Below are positions 9,951 through 20,342 of a DNA stretch of 64,000 nucleotides, piece by piece (positions within the stretch are counted from its first letter, which is position 1; each line of letters begins with the position of its first letter). Origin of the DNA: Didymella arachidicola. Taxonomy: Eukaryota > Ascomycota > Dothideomycetes > Pleosporales > Didymellaceae. The stretch covers positions 124,001 to 188,000 of the forward strand of contig CM049990.2 in NCBI GenBank assembly GCA_016630955.3, given 5' to 3'. The notes beneath the pieces are model-generated. The model saw only the letters and a list, made by a program, of their open reading frames with translations. It searched no databases and had not been told where the DNA came from. Made by a program: the position numbers and the translations under genes.

Positions 9951-11096
9951 ATGAGCACAACCACTAGACCTGAAACTCCATGCCACTATCGAGGGGAGTT
10001 TCTCGTTCCCTTCGCACGCTACGTTCTCCAGCCGGAACAGATGCACCGGTCAAGCCTTGCTTTTCTTCGATTTCTTGACCTACCGGAGGAATTACAGCTT
10101 CATGTCATTGGACTATGCGATGTTCCAACGCTCTTTCAGCTTATGCACACATCTTCTCGTGTCCGCGCCGAGGCAGAGAAAATGTTCTTCTCTAGCCCAG
10201 ACACTTGGTTTTGCGCTGATGCAGACTGGATGCTTCGCGGCTGCTTTACTGGTGATACACTCTACGACACGAGGTTTCTACCCTTCGTCGAGCGGCTTGA
10301 AATTCAGGTTCGATGGATGGATGAAGATCACTGGATAAGCAATCATCATTGCTATGGTGATCAGCCGGACGAAGCGCGAGCCATGCCGGCAAATCTATTG
10401 GAAGAACGTATCCGCGAGTTTTGGCAAAATACACGAACTCACTTCCCTCGCGTAAAGCGTGTGACCTTTTGCGAAAGCTATCTACGTACACGAAGTGAAT
10501 GGCCCCCGATCATTTTCGAGAAGCTCGCTCATTTGTGCCCCCCGAACACAGAGGTTCTCTTTTCCTTCCTCAAGGCTCAACAGCACAGAGACTCGAGGGT
10601 AGAAAGAAATGTATGGCACCAAATCAAAAATATCAAAGACGTTAGCGCTCTCAAAGAATGGACAGAGGTCCCGTCTCAGATTAAGATTAGAGTCATCATA
10701 CCTAACAAGCTCTTCCGCTACAGGCGCTATTTGCATGTCCAACATGAGTATACAACATTTGTCATGCTCACAGCAGCCATAGGGGCATATTATTTCAACG
10801 GCCCCCGCGACCCATTCCAATGTCCGGCACCAGACTGCGAGGCCCACTTTGATCAGCCCGGAGAATTCACTAATCATGTGACTGAGGAACCAGAACATCA
10901 AAAATACATTGAACCACCAACACCGTTTGAGGCCTTATTCAATGAGAATAACGTGCGCTTGAAGCTCTTAAGACAGAATCGTGACAAGGCATGGGTGGCG
11001 TTTCGAGAGCAATGGGGCTGGGAAGGTGCTGTAAAACGGCCTGCCACGGAGCAGGCTGCTCTCCATCAGATAGAGAATGACACACTGTATGCCTAA
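9951..11096 (+). CDS. F-box protein with C2H2-like finger
   Basis: A 381-residue single-exon gene. Residues about 40-80 (FLDLPEELQLHVIGLCDVPT, then MHTSSRVRAEAEKMFF) form an F-box helix set, the motif that docks on Skp1 in SCF ubiquitin ligases. The middle is aromatic and charged, as in many fungal F-box paralogues, with no recognised repeat domain. Near the C-terminus C291-x4-C296-x12-H309-x6-H316 (FQCPAPDCEAHFDQPGEF) matches a single C2H2 zinc finger. By inference it is a substrate receptor; the target is unknown. Met1 is used, but Met31 would also keep the F-box. This expanded family evolves fast in filamentous fungi, so orthology is uncertain. Confidence 0.75.
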   Translation: MSTTTRPETPCHYRGEFLVPFARYVLQPEQMHRSSLAFLRFLDLPEELQLHVIGLCDVPTLFQLMHTSSRVRAEAEKMFFSSPDTWFCADADWMLRGCFTGDTLYDTRFLPFVERLEIQVRWMDEDHWISNHHCYGDQPDEARAMPANLLEERIREFWQNTRTHFPRVKRVTFCESYLRTRSEWPPIIFEKLAHLCPPNTEVLFSFLKAQQHRDSRVERNVWHQIKNIKDVSALKEWTEVPSQIKIRVIIPNKLFRYRRYLHVQHEYTTFVMLTAAIGAYYFNGPRDPFQCPAPDCEAHFDQPGEFTNHVTEEPEHQKYIEPPTPFEALFNENNVRLKLLRQNRDKAWVAFREQWGWEGAVKRPATEQAALHQIENDTLYA

Positions 11097-11805
11097 AGGC
11101 GACCGGCTCATGACAGCTTTATCTTGAATGCAGTGCTTGATGCTCTGGATGGTATAGTATGAGCGCGACCTACGGTAGGTTTGTATACCCTGGCAGTCGA
11201 ACGGGTTCCTTGCGATAGAAATTAGAAGGATAGGCACCATAGTCATGAACATGTTTGTGTAGGGAACTAAATTCATCGTTGCTTCCTTTTCCTAACCATG
11301 GTGGAAGCTCTCACTATATCAAGGACTTTTGGGTCCTATTCTGCGATGTTCCCCCCTCGGATGGGTCTTTGTTTGCTTTTGCTTTCCTGAAGCTAGCAAC
11401 ATGAGGTACGGGCAGTTTTCCAGCACGGTTTTGGTGTCTTATGCGGAGGGGCGCGAACAATGCATGGCAGATGAGAGGTGTCACGAACAGTCACATGCAT
11501 GGAATCAGGTCAAGTACCGCGAAGAATAACGAATCGACAAAAACATACAACAGCGGGTATTCGCTAGTGGTCACCCACCTAACTACTAATCCGCCGGTAC
11601 GTTGCTTAAATAGGGCTGAGCGAACGGGAAGCCTTGTTTTCAACGTCCTATGGTCGTATGTGTTATTATGTGAGATTCTAAAATTCATAATCTCAGTGTT
11701 CTTACTCTTCCGGGCATCTCAGATGACTGTACGCTCGTGCCCGGGAATCACACTCCCTCCCACCTTCTTCAACAGCACAAACCCCCATGTGACTCTAGCC
11801 TCGCA
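11097..11805. other. Intergenic, no gene seen
   Basis: 3' flanks of two convergent genes. A 129-codon plus-strand frame (11441-11830) has no protein-like character and overlaps the 3' end of the next gene. Confidence 0.45.
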
Positions 11806-12324
11806 TCACCACCTTTTCTGCTTGATCTGAACATCGTAGAGCTCTTCATACGTGCGAAGAAGCTTCACAGCGAATCGACCTCGCAGCTCCTCAATTGCAG
11901 CCTCAAGCTTCATCGCCATCATCGTCCTGATCTCCATCCTGTCCCCTTCGAAAAACGACACCACTGCATGAGAACCCGGGGCGTTGACTATCAAGCCCAT
12001 GTAGCACTCAGCCTTGTCGTAGCCGATGCCAATGAAGACGTCCTCCGTGCTCTGGATGCCCTGCGGACCGAGCTGGTTGGTGCGGTGCATGCGCGTCAGG
12101 GTGCCGCAGATGTATGTGACGACTATGGCGAGGTTGTTTGGGTGACCATTAGGTACTTGCTGGCTAATCAGGGTCATGATGCGGAGGCGTACGGAGGCGT
12201 CGTTGTAGCTGAAGCTGGTGAACTGCTGGGCAACCTGTGTGTATCTGGATGTCAGAGACGATAATGCGAGGTGCGGTGGCGTTTGCATTGTGGCTGAGAG
12301 CGCGTAGGGAGAGTTTTGTTGCAA
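11806..12324 (-). CDS. Hypothetical protein, 172 aa
   Basis: A single open frame. The sequence looks like a compact soluble alpha/beta domain with good amino acid balance (SYNDASVRLRIMTLISQQVP, AIVVTYICGTLTRMHRTN, VFIGIGYDKAECYMGLIV) and a charged C-terminal helix (AAIEELRGRFAVKLLRTYEE). No signal peptide, membrane helix or catalytic motif is recognised. Initiation at Met1 or Met13 cannot be separated. It is convergent with the F-box gene. No family recognised; called on composition and length. Confidence 0.5.
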   Translation of the reverse strand: MQQNSPYALSATMQTPPHLALSSLTSRYTQVAQQFTSFSYNDASVRLRIMTLISQQVPNGHPNNLAIVVTYICGTLTRMHRTNQLGPQGIQSTEDVFIGIGYDKAECYMGLIVNAPGSHAVVSFFEGDRMEIRTMMAMKLEAAIEELRGRFAVKLLRTYEELYDVQIKQKRW

Positions 12325-13611
12325 AGATGGAATGGGAGGTTCAAAAGGAATAGTTACTTTGGGTTGGTCCCGTGGTAATGGTGAGAATGGCGAGTTGAGT
12401 ATCTGTGCGAGTGGAGAGGAGGACTATGGTGTTGTGAAACTGATAGAACAGACACGGGTGAAGAAGTCAAGGTGAATACATATTGGTACAATTTCGCAAT
12501 GGGGCTTGGAAATGCTCAGAAACATGTAGTGAAGGCGGGAATGGCTTGTCGACGATACTGACGCGTGAGCTTGATGGAGGACAAACGCAGACACGAAGGA
12601 AGGCTTTACCATAAAACCTTCGATTCGTCGCTGTTACAGCCCTCAGCCTGACTATGTCAATCTATGGCTTCGGCTATCTTTTCCAACTCCCTCAGAAACT
12701 CGCGCAGGTACCTTGCGCTGTTGATGAAACAGGCAAAAATGGACAACGTCGTGGCTTCAGGGCAGCTACTCGCAGGTTTGCCTCGCAGAACAGTTCCGCC
12801 GCCGGTGTCTGTGACGATACTGCTGTGTACATGATTGTCGATTGTGCCATTCCTCAGTCTAAGGGATGCTTGCAAAGAGCAAGACCTGGATGTACGCGAT
12901 GACAAACGTAGCGGGCCATGATACACTGCCTTCGCGCAATGCGTTTGCCGGGGACACTAAAAGCATTAATTCAGCTTGTACACCATCATGCAGCAATGAA
13001 GAGTTAGCGGGCTTCTGTGTTGAAATCTTCAGGCCACCTCGAGCTCGTAATGATTGACCGCGTTGGAGGCAAAAGTCCAAGGACCGTGTTTAGCGCAAAT
13101 TGGCTGCTATATATAGACAGCGAAAGCCTTGCTGCGCGTTACCAGAAGGCTGCTGGTAGGGTATCGAGATATAACGTGAAGAGCCTGCTAGATCTTGCTG
13201 CGCCTTAACGCAAGAGCTGCGGAAGTATGAGTCGAGACACTTGGTGATGCAGCCGTGGTGGTGTTGATGGTCGAGCCGGAAAGCGGGACCGTGAGAAAAT
13301 TGGGGCCTGCAGGGTTCGATTGGCGCGTGGCTCGTGCCCGCTCCCTCGTCGCCTGTCGCCCGTCGCTCCTGAGACTCCCTGACAATCACTCTCCGCAACT
13401 ACAAGACCCACGCACCCCGCGCGCTCGTTGCTTACTGCGTTCCCTGCGCGCTCGTTCACTCGCAACATTCGCTCTTACCACGACACTCGCTGCGAGGCAC
13501 GAAACGCCCCTTCATCTGTCGTACCCTGCCGGCTCTTGCTGTTCCGTGCCGCAACACACTACCTCGCCGCCTAACAACATCGCACGAAAGCGGCACTACC
13601 AGCCTGCGACA
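12325..13611. other. Intergenic region with chs7 promoter and weak frames
   Basis: No firm gene. A minus-strand frame at 12926-12657 (89 codons) ends with helix-like sequence (NSARYLREFLRELEKIAEAI) and could be an exon, but I see no start or splice support. The last 300 bp before 13612 are pyrimidine-rich (CTCGTCGCC-type runs) and probably form the promoter and 5' UTR of chs7; this stretch is open in the chs7 frame back to 13255, but the family start is at 13612. Confidence 0.4.
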
Positions 13612-14725
13612 ATGGGTTTCGGCGACTTTACAACACTATGCGAAAAGGCGTCGATACCGCTGTGCGCCCTTGTTGGGCACCAGGAAATCAATGGCGGTGC
13701 TGGAATCCAGACGAAGTGCTATGCGCGAACGATTGAGATTGCAAACACGCTCATCTTCCAGGCGGCGAATGACTTCATGCATATCCAGGCCCTGGTAATG
13801 ACAGTGATCATGATAATGCACGTCCGTTCCAAGTTCACTGCTGTTGGTACGTAGCGCGACTGGAGCATCGTTGCTAGAAAGAGCGGCAATACTAACATGT
13901 ATGTACAGGTCGTAAGGAGATCACCTCGTTCTTCTACATCTACTTCCTCCTCACCATTGTCTCACTCATTCTCGACGCCGGTGTCGCTGCACCCGGCTCT
14001 GCTGCGTACCCATACTTTGCCGCTGTCCAGAATGGGCTTGTCTCTGCGCTCTGCACCAGCTTGTTGATCAACGGATTCGTTGGTTTCCAGCTGTACGAGG
14101 ACGGCACGACATTGTCTGTCTGGCTGCTGCGGTTGACGTCCCTCGGCATGTTCATCATCGGCGGCGCCATCAACCTCCTCACATTCAAGAACTGGGCAGG
14201 TCTGGACGCTAAGAACCCCATCGGCATCTTCGTCATCACTTACATCGTCAACGCCGTCTTCCTCTTCATCTACCTCGTCAGCCAGGTCATCCTTGTTTTG
14301 GGTACGCTGGAAGACCGTTGGCCGCTGGGCGACATCGTCTTCGGAGTTTTCTTCTTTGTCGCTGGACAGGTCATCATGTACGTCTTCGGCGACGTTATCT
14401 GCGATGGTGTCAAGCACTACCTCGACGGGATGTTCTTTGCGACTATCTGCAACCTGCTTGCAGTCATGATGGTCTACAAGGTTCGTGAACCCCACAATAC
14501 CCCAAGCGTTCGCCTACTAACATCTAAAAATAGTACTGGGATTCGATCACACGCGAAGACCTCGAATTTTCAGTCGGTGTCAAGCAGCATAACTGGGAGG
14601 TCAAGGAACTTCTGCCGGAGGAAGACAAGCGCGGTACCGTCTACCAGGAATCAGAATACGCATCGTCGGTGTACCAGCAGCCTTACCCTCGACACTCGCA
14701 GTACTCCAATCTGGACCGCCACTGA
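13612..14725 (+). CDS. chs7: Chitin synthase export chaperone Chs7
   Basis: An ER-resident polytopic chaperone needed for export of class IV/Chs3-type chitin synthase. Three exons: 13612-13846, 13909-14480 and 14534-14725. Introns have GTACGT...ACAG and GTTCGT...ATAG ends, and joins are in frame, giving 332 aa. The start MGFGDFTTLCEKA and the blocks LINGFVGFQLYEDGTTLS, GTLEDRWPLGDI and FFVAGQVIMYVF are diagnostic. About seven membrane helices follow one another from residue 50 to 265. The third exon gives YWDSITREDLEFSVGVKQ followed by WEVKELLPEEDKRGTVYQ, the conserved cytosolic tail, ending with Tyr/Gln-rich sequence. The length equals that of other fungal Chs7 proteins. Confidence 0.95.
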
Positions 14726-15975
14726 GCGACGTTGTCTTCTTTTCGCATCACATTTCGACTTACCCTTCTTGTATAGACGACTTATCAGCATGATGTGGTT
14801 TTGACGGCGCATTTGGGCCTAAGTAATAGACTCGTAATTTGTAGTAAGAGGGGGACTCGAACAGAACTGCCTTACGCAGGGAGAGCTGGCTCAAGAAGGA
14901 GCAGCTGAGACACCTTGCGCGCATAACGCTCTCGGTAAAGCATTACGACCATCTTTTGACGACAACCATAGCTTCACATAGTATAATTTCAGCCACGACT
15001 GCGGCGACGCAGCATTCATATACAGCGTCCAGCCTTCATGTACACTTTCTTCTCGAACCTCGGTACCAGCTGTGTATATGCCCAGGATGTTGGCTTCACA
15101 GATCGAAAACTGCGTCTTCGGGGGATCGAGATGCTTGGCGCGTCAGCCTTCAGTGTCGTGTGCCTCGAGACGGGGTCACGTTTTTGACCCAAACAAGATA
15201 TTAGAACACCACAGCATCGACCTGCTAGACCACATCCGCCACTCCGCAGTCCCACCTCTCGACGATTCTTGAACAGAAAGTGCGGAACTACAGGTGCGCA
15301 TTTCTGTGGCTCGTGCCGAGCTAATAGCACGTCGCTGAACTCGGACGCGGCGCCGGAGCGAGCCTCGAGTTTAAGCAGCCCAAGCTCCAAACCAAACACC
15401 CGCCACAAACCACCGGTACTTCCACATTAGGCAATGCCGGCGCAAAACACACAGCAACGCGCCCACAACTTCCGCGTGCCTTGTCCCCATGCGGTACTCC
15501 TAGACCATGACGGGGAGCCTCATACCGTCGGCTTGCCTTTTGATGTCGTGACGGGCCTATTTCACGCGTCTTGTCCAGAAATGGAACGCAATGGGTCGAA
15601 ATGGCGCGTGGCTGATGGCGCGCCGGAGGTCGATGAGGGGTGACAAGCGGGGTCCGCGAGCTGGGTAAATCTGCGGGGACGATATATAGACACGGCCTTC
15701 CGGCTGCGATTGCGAGGTCTGGTACTTCTTGCGAAACTTTTGCTACTCTGGAACGTTTTGCTGGAGCTGCTGTTGAACCAGGTAATCATTGGTAAGAACG
15801 TGCATTCCCACACCACTTGTTCTCTGCAGGTTGAGTACTTAGCGGGCAGAGTACTAACGACCACAGAGAAGATACACGGCTTTTCATTGCGCCGTTGTGA
15901 AGCCTCTATCCACCTCCCAGATCTTGAGGATAGAATCCAAACAAATCATCCCTCCGACCTTCTCACGCGGCAACA
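14726..15975. other. Intergenic region, no gene seen
   Basis: 3' flank of chs7 and upstream region of the DAK gene. A TATATA run at 15683-15688 is a possible core promoter with a roughly 270-bp 5' leader. The 130-codon minus-strand frame at 15016-15408 has no recognisable sequence. Confidence 0.45.
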
Positions 15976-17858
15976 ATGTCGAGGAAGCACTTCTTCCCCA
16001 AGCCTGAGGGCGTGGTCGTCCACATGCTCCACTCCCTCGTCAAACGCAACTCATTCATGGGTCTGGACGTAACAAACCGCGTTGTCTACAACACAGCACA
16101 TCCTCCAGACCAGGTGACCGTCATTTCTGGTGGTGGCTCTGGTCACGAGCCTGCATGGGCTGGCTTCGTTGGTGACGGCATGTTGTCTGCTGCTGTGTGT
16201 GGTGACATTTTTGCTTCTCCAAGCACAAAGCAGATTATGGCTGGTATCAGGAACGTTCCTTCGAACGAGGGTGTTATCCTCTGCATCACAAACTACACAG
16301 GTGACATGTTGCATTTCGGTCTAGCGAGGGAGAAGGGTCAAGCGCTGGGGTACAAAGTCGATGTCATTTGTATGGCTGAAGATGCGGCTTTGGGGCGAGA
16401 GAAGAGTGGAAAGGTTGGGAGAAGAGGACTAGCAGGAAATTTGCTCGGTGAGTACTGAAGTCACGCGCTATTCTGCAGCGACTGACCGTGTGCAGTTATC
16501 AAACTGTCCGGAGCAGCTAGCCAGAAGGGCTGGGCTTTCCAGCGAGTACGAAAGATCGGTGAGCTGGGTAACGGGCAATTGGTGACTATCGGTGCAAGCT
16601 TGGATCATTGCCATGTGCCTGGCCGAGAGGCATTTGAATCAGTTCCAGACGATTCGTACGTTATTGGCATGGGGATTCACAATGAGCCAGTAAGTAAAGT
16701 GCCACTCAACTGCTTGCAACCGCTAACGGATCGATCCAGGGTCTACGAACAGTATCTCCTATGCCTGCGCCAGAAGACATCATCAAGGAGATGCTCACAT
16801 ATCTCCTCGACCCTAAAGATACCGACCGCGCTTTCGTGTCTTTCTCCCCGTCCGACTCGATCGTCATGCTCGTAAATAACTTCGGTGGACTGTCGCACCT
16901 TGAGTTCGACGCTATGGTCAATATTGCCCTGGAAGTGCTCGAAAAAGACTACAACCTCAAACCCGTCCGCATCTACGCTGGCGTTCTCGAGACGTCTCTC
17001 AACGGCCAAGGCTTCTCCATTACACTCGGTAACATGTCCGGCATGGCCAAGGGCATGGAGTTGACTGATGAGGAGGTCATCGAGCTTCTCGATGCACCCA
17101 CGAATGCCCCGGCATGGCCCAAGAACGGCTACCGCCCCACAAACTACAGCAAGGAGACAGAAGAGCTACGCAACCAGGCTAATGCGGCATACGAGAACCA
17201 GAGCGGCCGTGATAAAGGCCCCGCAACACCAGCCTCCCTCATCCCCGCCCTCCGCAAAGCATGCAACGACGCGCTCGCAGCCGAGCCGAAGATCACACAA
17301 TACGACCTGCAAATGGGTGACGGCGACTGCGGCGAAGCCGTAGCCGGCGTATGCAAGAACATCCTCGCGAACCTGGATTCTGTCGAGAAGCAGCCGCCAG
17401 CTGTCCTCGCGCTCCTCGAAAGCGTAGGCGAGAACGTCGAAGACGTCGGCGGCTCGCTCGGCGCCATCCTGTCCATCCTTGTCACAGCCTTCACCAACGC
17501 GCTCTCGTCGGCGACACTACAGTCCAACGCGCCTCTCTCCATCGAGACAGTTTCGAAAGCCGCGTCAATCGCGCTGGATAATCTGAAGAACTATACCAGT
17601 GCCAGGGAGGGCGATAGGACGGTCATGGACGTGCTCATCCCGTTTGTTGAAACGCTGGCGAAGACGAATGATCTGGCAGAGAGTGTTGACGTCGCGCAGC
17701 AGAAGGCGCAGGACACCGCGACAATGAAGGCGAAATTCGGGCGTGCGACATATATCGGCGATGGCATGGGTGAAGAGAGGAGCAAGATCCCCGATCCCGG
17801 AGCGTATGCAGCTAGTGTGTGGCTGAAGGGTTTGGAAGATGGCTTCAAGGGCGCATAG
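15976..17858 (+). CDS. dak1: Dihydroxyacetone kinase
   Basis: ATP-dependent phosphorylation of dihydroxyacetone to DHAP, in glycerol catabolism and detoxification of dihydroxyacetone (and methanol use in some yeasts). Three exons: 15976-16447, 16496-16689 and 16740-17858, with GTGAGT and GTAAGT donors and clean frame continuity; 594 aa. The DhaK half carries the substrate loop SGGGSGHEPAWAGFVGDG and the histidine that binds the carbonyl covalently, in ASLDHCHVPG. The DhaL half carries the Mg-ATP loop LQMGDGDCGEAV (about residue 400) and the EDVGGSLGAI and GDRTVMDVLIP motifs. Size and K-L domain order match yeast Dak1/Dak2. Cytosolic location is inferred from the lack of a signal peptide. Confidence 0.95.
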
Positions 17859-18188
17859 AGTGGTGGTTGGTGAGGGTAGATGTGTATATAGGTTGTTGAG
17901 GCGGTTATAGTGAATTGCAAGCATGATGCCAAATCAATGTTACGTGCGCGGTAGTTATCGTTCGAGAGACTTTGTACTGGCTTATCTCTGAGCTCCCGTC
18001 TGATTGATTGACAAGCACAGCAGGCATATATGAGCTTCGATCTCCTTTGCCGCCTAATATGTCTGAAAACCGGGTTTGCATGCGTGGATCCGTCAGGCGT
18101 AAGGGCCCTGACTGTCGTATGGCAAGAGAATTACAAGGACACTTGTGTGAACGATCTAACTCCTGTCTTTTCTTTGGCTTCTTTCATA
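17859..18188. other. Intergenic, left flank of transposon
   Basis: The DAK 3' UTR lies here, then DNA up to the TA target site at 18189-18190. No gene. Confidence 0.5.
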
Positions 18189-18190
18189 TA

Positions 18191-18259
18191 ACGTGTTTCC
18201 CCACCGAGCCGCCCACCCCCACCGAGTCGCCCGCCCTCACCAAAATCGCGACTATTACA
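18191..18259 (+). repeat. Left terminal inverted repeat
   Basis: 69 bp, exact reverse complement of 19970-20038; G+C-rich with an internal CCACCGAG duplication that may be the transposase binding site. Confidence 0.95.
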
Positions 18260-18271
18260 ACAACTATTACT

Positions 18272-19918
18272 ATGCCGCCACAACGCGACGCGCAATCGAC
18301 CTATAACGAAGGTACACTATACCTTGCTATCCAGGCTACAAAAGCCGCTGAACCCGACAGTACTAGGCACGCGTCTAGGGCCTTTGCTGTCCCCCGAACA
18401 ACGCTAAGAGACCGACGCGCTGGAAAGCCTTCACGACGCGATACTGAGCCTAACTCGAAGAAGCTAAAAAAGCTAGAGGAGGATGTAATAGTCGCGCGTA
18501 TACTTGACCTAGACGCACGAGGAATAGGCGCTACAAGGGCTATGGTGGAAGAAATGGCGAATGATCTCCTTGCTGCGCGCGGTGAAGGACCTGTTGGCAA
18601 GCACTGGGTAGACAGGTTCAGAACGCGTACCAAGGAAGTCAAGCTTCGACGCAGCCGTCCATACGATCGTCAGCGAGCCCTAAACGAAGACCCACGCGTT
18701 ATAACGCCCTGGTTCGAGCTAGTAAGGACAACAAAGGAGAAGTACGGCATCCTTGCTGAAGACACACATAACTTTGATGAGTCTGGGTTCATGATGGGCA
18801 TAATTAACGCTCAGATGGTCTTTACAGGCTCTGAGAAGCGAACCAATCCAAAGAAGATACAGCCAGGCAACCGTGACTGGGTCACAATCATCCAGGGCAT
18901 CTGCGCTGCTGGCTGGGCTATCCCACCCTTCATTATCTTTGGTGGTAAGGTCCTTATATCAAGCTGGTACCCAGGCCTGCCTCGCGACTGGGTAATTGAG
19001 ACTAGCTCTAACGGCTGGACAACAAATGAGCTTGGTCTAAAGTGGCTGAAGCACTTTGACGCGCATACAAAGGAGCGTACTGTGGGTGTGTACCGTCTAC
19101 TAATTGTGGACGGCCATGAGAGCCACAGCTCTGCTGCATTTCACCAATATTGCGCAGAACACAAGATTATCACCCTGTGTATGCCCCCACACTCGTCGCA
19201 CCTATTACAGCCGCTTGACGTGGGCTGTTTTGCCCCCTTGAAGCGGGCGTACTACGCTGAGATCGACAGCTGGGCAAGGTACTCTGTCACTCAAGTTAAG
19301 AAAGAGACCTTTCTACCAGCCTTTCACATTGCTTTTAACAAGGCAATTACAAAGGAAAATATCCTAGCAAGCTTTAGAGGCGCTGGTTTAGTACCTCACG
19401 ACCCAGAGCGGGTGTTATCAAAGCTTGATGTGGTGCTTCGTACACCAACACCTCCACTACCAGAGGACACCCCTTGGGAGTCCAAAACGCCAGCCACAAT
19501 AAAAGAGATGGAGGCGCAGTCTACGCTAGTTCGTGAGCGCATACAAAGGCACAGAGAGTCTCCTATCTCTCCTCTTCTGCAAGCAGTTGACTCGCTCACA
19601 AAAGGCATGGCTGTAATAGGCCACAATTCACTATTACAAGCTAGGGAACTGGCAGGGCTTCGGAAGTCAATTGACGCCTTAACAGAGCAGCGCAGTCGCA
19701 AGAGAAAGTATATTCGGACAGAGGAGAGTCTTACAGTGGGTGACGTACAGGATTTGATAGCTGAGAAGGACGGTGGCGGCCAGGAGGCAGCAGAACCGCC
19801 AGCGAAGAGGGTGCGCAAAGAGAGGCACTGCGGGCGTTGTGGCAAGACTGGCCACAACGCGCGCACCTGCACTGCAGAAATAGTAGATTCAGTCGATAGC
19901 GACGCTTCTAAGGATTAA
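18272..19918 (+). CDS. Transposase, pogo/Fot1 family (DD35D) with C-terminal zinc knuckle
   Basis: A single-exon 548-aa transposase. Residues 1-60 form a psq-type helix-turn-helix (STRHASRAFAVPRTTLRDRR) and about 65-135 a CENP-B-type HTH (VGKHWVDRFRTRT), both expected to bind the terminal repeats. The DDE domain has D169 in NFDESGFMMG, D280 in LLIVDGHESHSS and D316 in HLLQPLDVGCFAPLKRAY; 35 residues separate the second and third Asp (DD35D), as in pogo-like elements. A C-terminal CGRCGKTGHNARTC (C-x2-C-x4-H-x4-C) is a CCHC zinc knuckle. The Met at 18272 lies just inside the left inverted repeat; the frame is open 88 codons further upstream, but that runs across and beyond the repeat, so it is not used. 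All catalytic residues are present. Confidence 0.93.
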   Translation: MPPQRDAQSTYNEGTLYLAIQATKAAEPDSTRHASRAFAVPRTTLRDRRAGKPSRRDTEPNSKKLKKLEEDVIVARILDLDARGIGATRAMVEEMANDLLAARGEGPVGKHWVDRFRTRTKEVKLRRSRPYDRQRALNEDPRVITPWFELVRTTKEKYGILAEDTHNFDESGFMMGIINAQMVFTGSEKRTNPKKIQPGNRDWVTIIQGICAAGWAIPPFIIFGGKVLISSWYPGLPRDWVIETSSNGWTTNELGLKWLKHFDAHTKERTVGVYRLLIVDGHESHSSAAFHQYCAEHKIITLCMPPHSSHLLQPLDVGCFAPLKRAYYAEIDSWARYSVTQVKKETFLPAFHIAFNKAITKENILASFRGAGLVPHDPERVLSKLDVVLRTPTPPLPEDTPWESKTPATIKEMEAQSTLVRERIQRHRESPISPLLQAVDSLTKGMAVIGHNSLLQARELAGLRKSIDALTEQRSRKRKYIRTEESLTVGDVQDLIAEKDGGGQEAAEPPAKRVRKERHCGRCGKTGHNARTCTAEIVDSVDSDASKD

Positions 19919-19969
19919 TTTGAGATTGATACTGTATTTATGCAGCGTTGTGGTCGAGCGTAATAATCG

Positions 19970-20038
19970 TGTAATAGTCGCGATTTTGGTGAGGGCGGGC
20001 GACTCGGTGGGGGTGGGCGGCTCGGTGGGGAAACACGT
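19970..20038 (-). repeat. Right terminal inverted repeat
   Basis: 69 bp, exact reverse complement of the left repeat, ending ...AAACACGT next to the TA at 20039-20040. Confidence 0.95.
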
Positions 20039-20342
20039 TATGTCATAATCTAGGTCTGCCACTGTTGCTTTTTCGCCCTCGCCTCTTTGCGCTTGCCCCG
20101 TTGGTCTTGACCTCCAAGCTGTTCAACGGCACTTCGTTCAACTTACTCACGCAAATATCCCACTACTCACTGAGTCGCATGTTATCCAAGGCTTCTATTT
20201 CGGCAAGCAAGCGGCTTGTCATTATGTGGCTTGGTGTTTTCCACACGCCCGTCACCAGACGTGTGCTTGGTTGATTGGCACACAAGTACCTCGATCTTAT
20301 ACAGTGCTTCCTTCTCACGGTTCTGATCTCACTCCCAGCATC

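Larger units (their letters stand above)
18191..20038 (+). mobile_element. Complete pogo/Fot1-type DNA transposon
   Basis: A 1,848-bp element. Its termini are perfect inverted repeats of 69 bp beginning ACGTGTTTCCCCACCGAGCC and flanked by a TA dinucleotide on both sides (18189-18190 and 20039-20040), the Tc1/mariner-superfamily target-site duplication. Each inverted repeat contains two copies of the sub-motif CCACCGAG. One intact transposase gene fills the interior. Perfect repeats, an undisrupted ORF and no excess of C-to-T changes point to a recent insertion that has not been hit by RIP. It sits between the DAK gene and a small hypothetical gene and disrupts no coding frame that I can see. 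Confidence 0.95.

Noticed and set aside
13305..13330. tRNA B-box-like GGTTCGATT
   Set aside because: No matching A box or cloverleaf stems could be drawn around it.
13255..13611. In-frame upstream extension of Chs7
   Set aside because: Low-complexity Arg/Ser/Pro sequence; the Chs7 family starts MGFGDF, at 13612.
15016..15408. 130-codon minus-strand frame
   Set aside because: No recognisable sequence, no splice support and isolated; likely chance.
18008..18271. 88-codon N-terminal extension of the transposase
   Set aside because: It crosses the terminal inverted repeat and the target site into flanking DNA, so it cannot belong to the element; the Met at 18272 fits the family.
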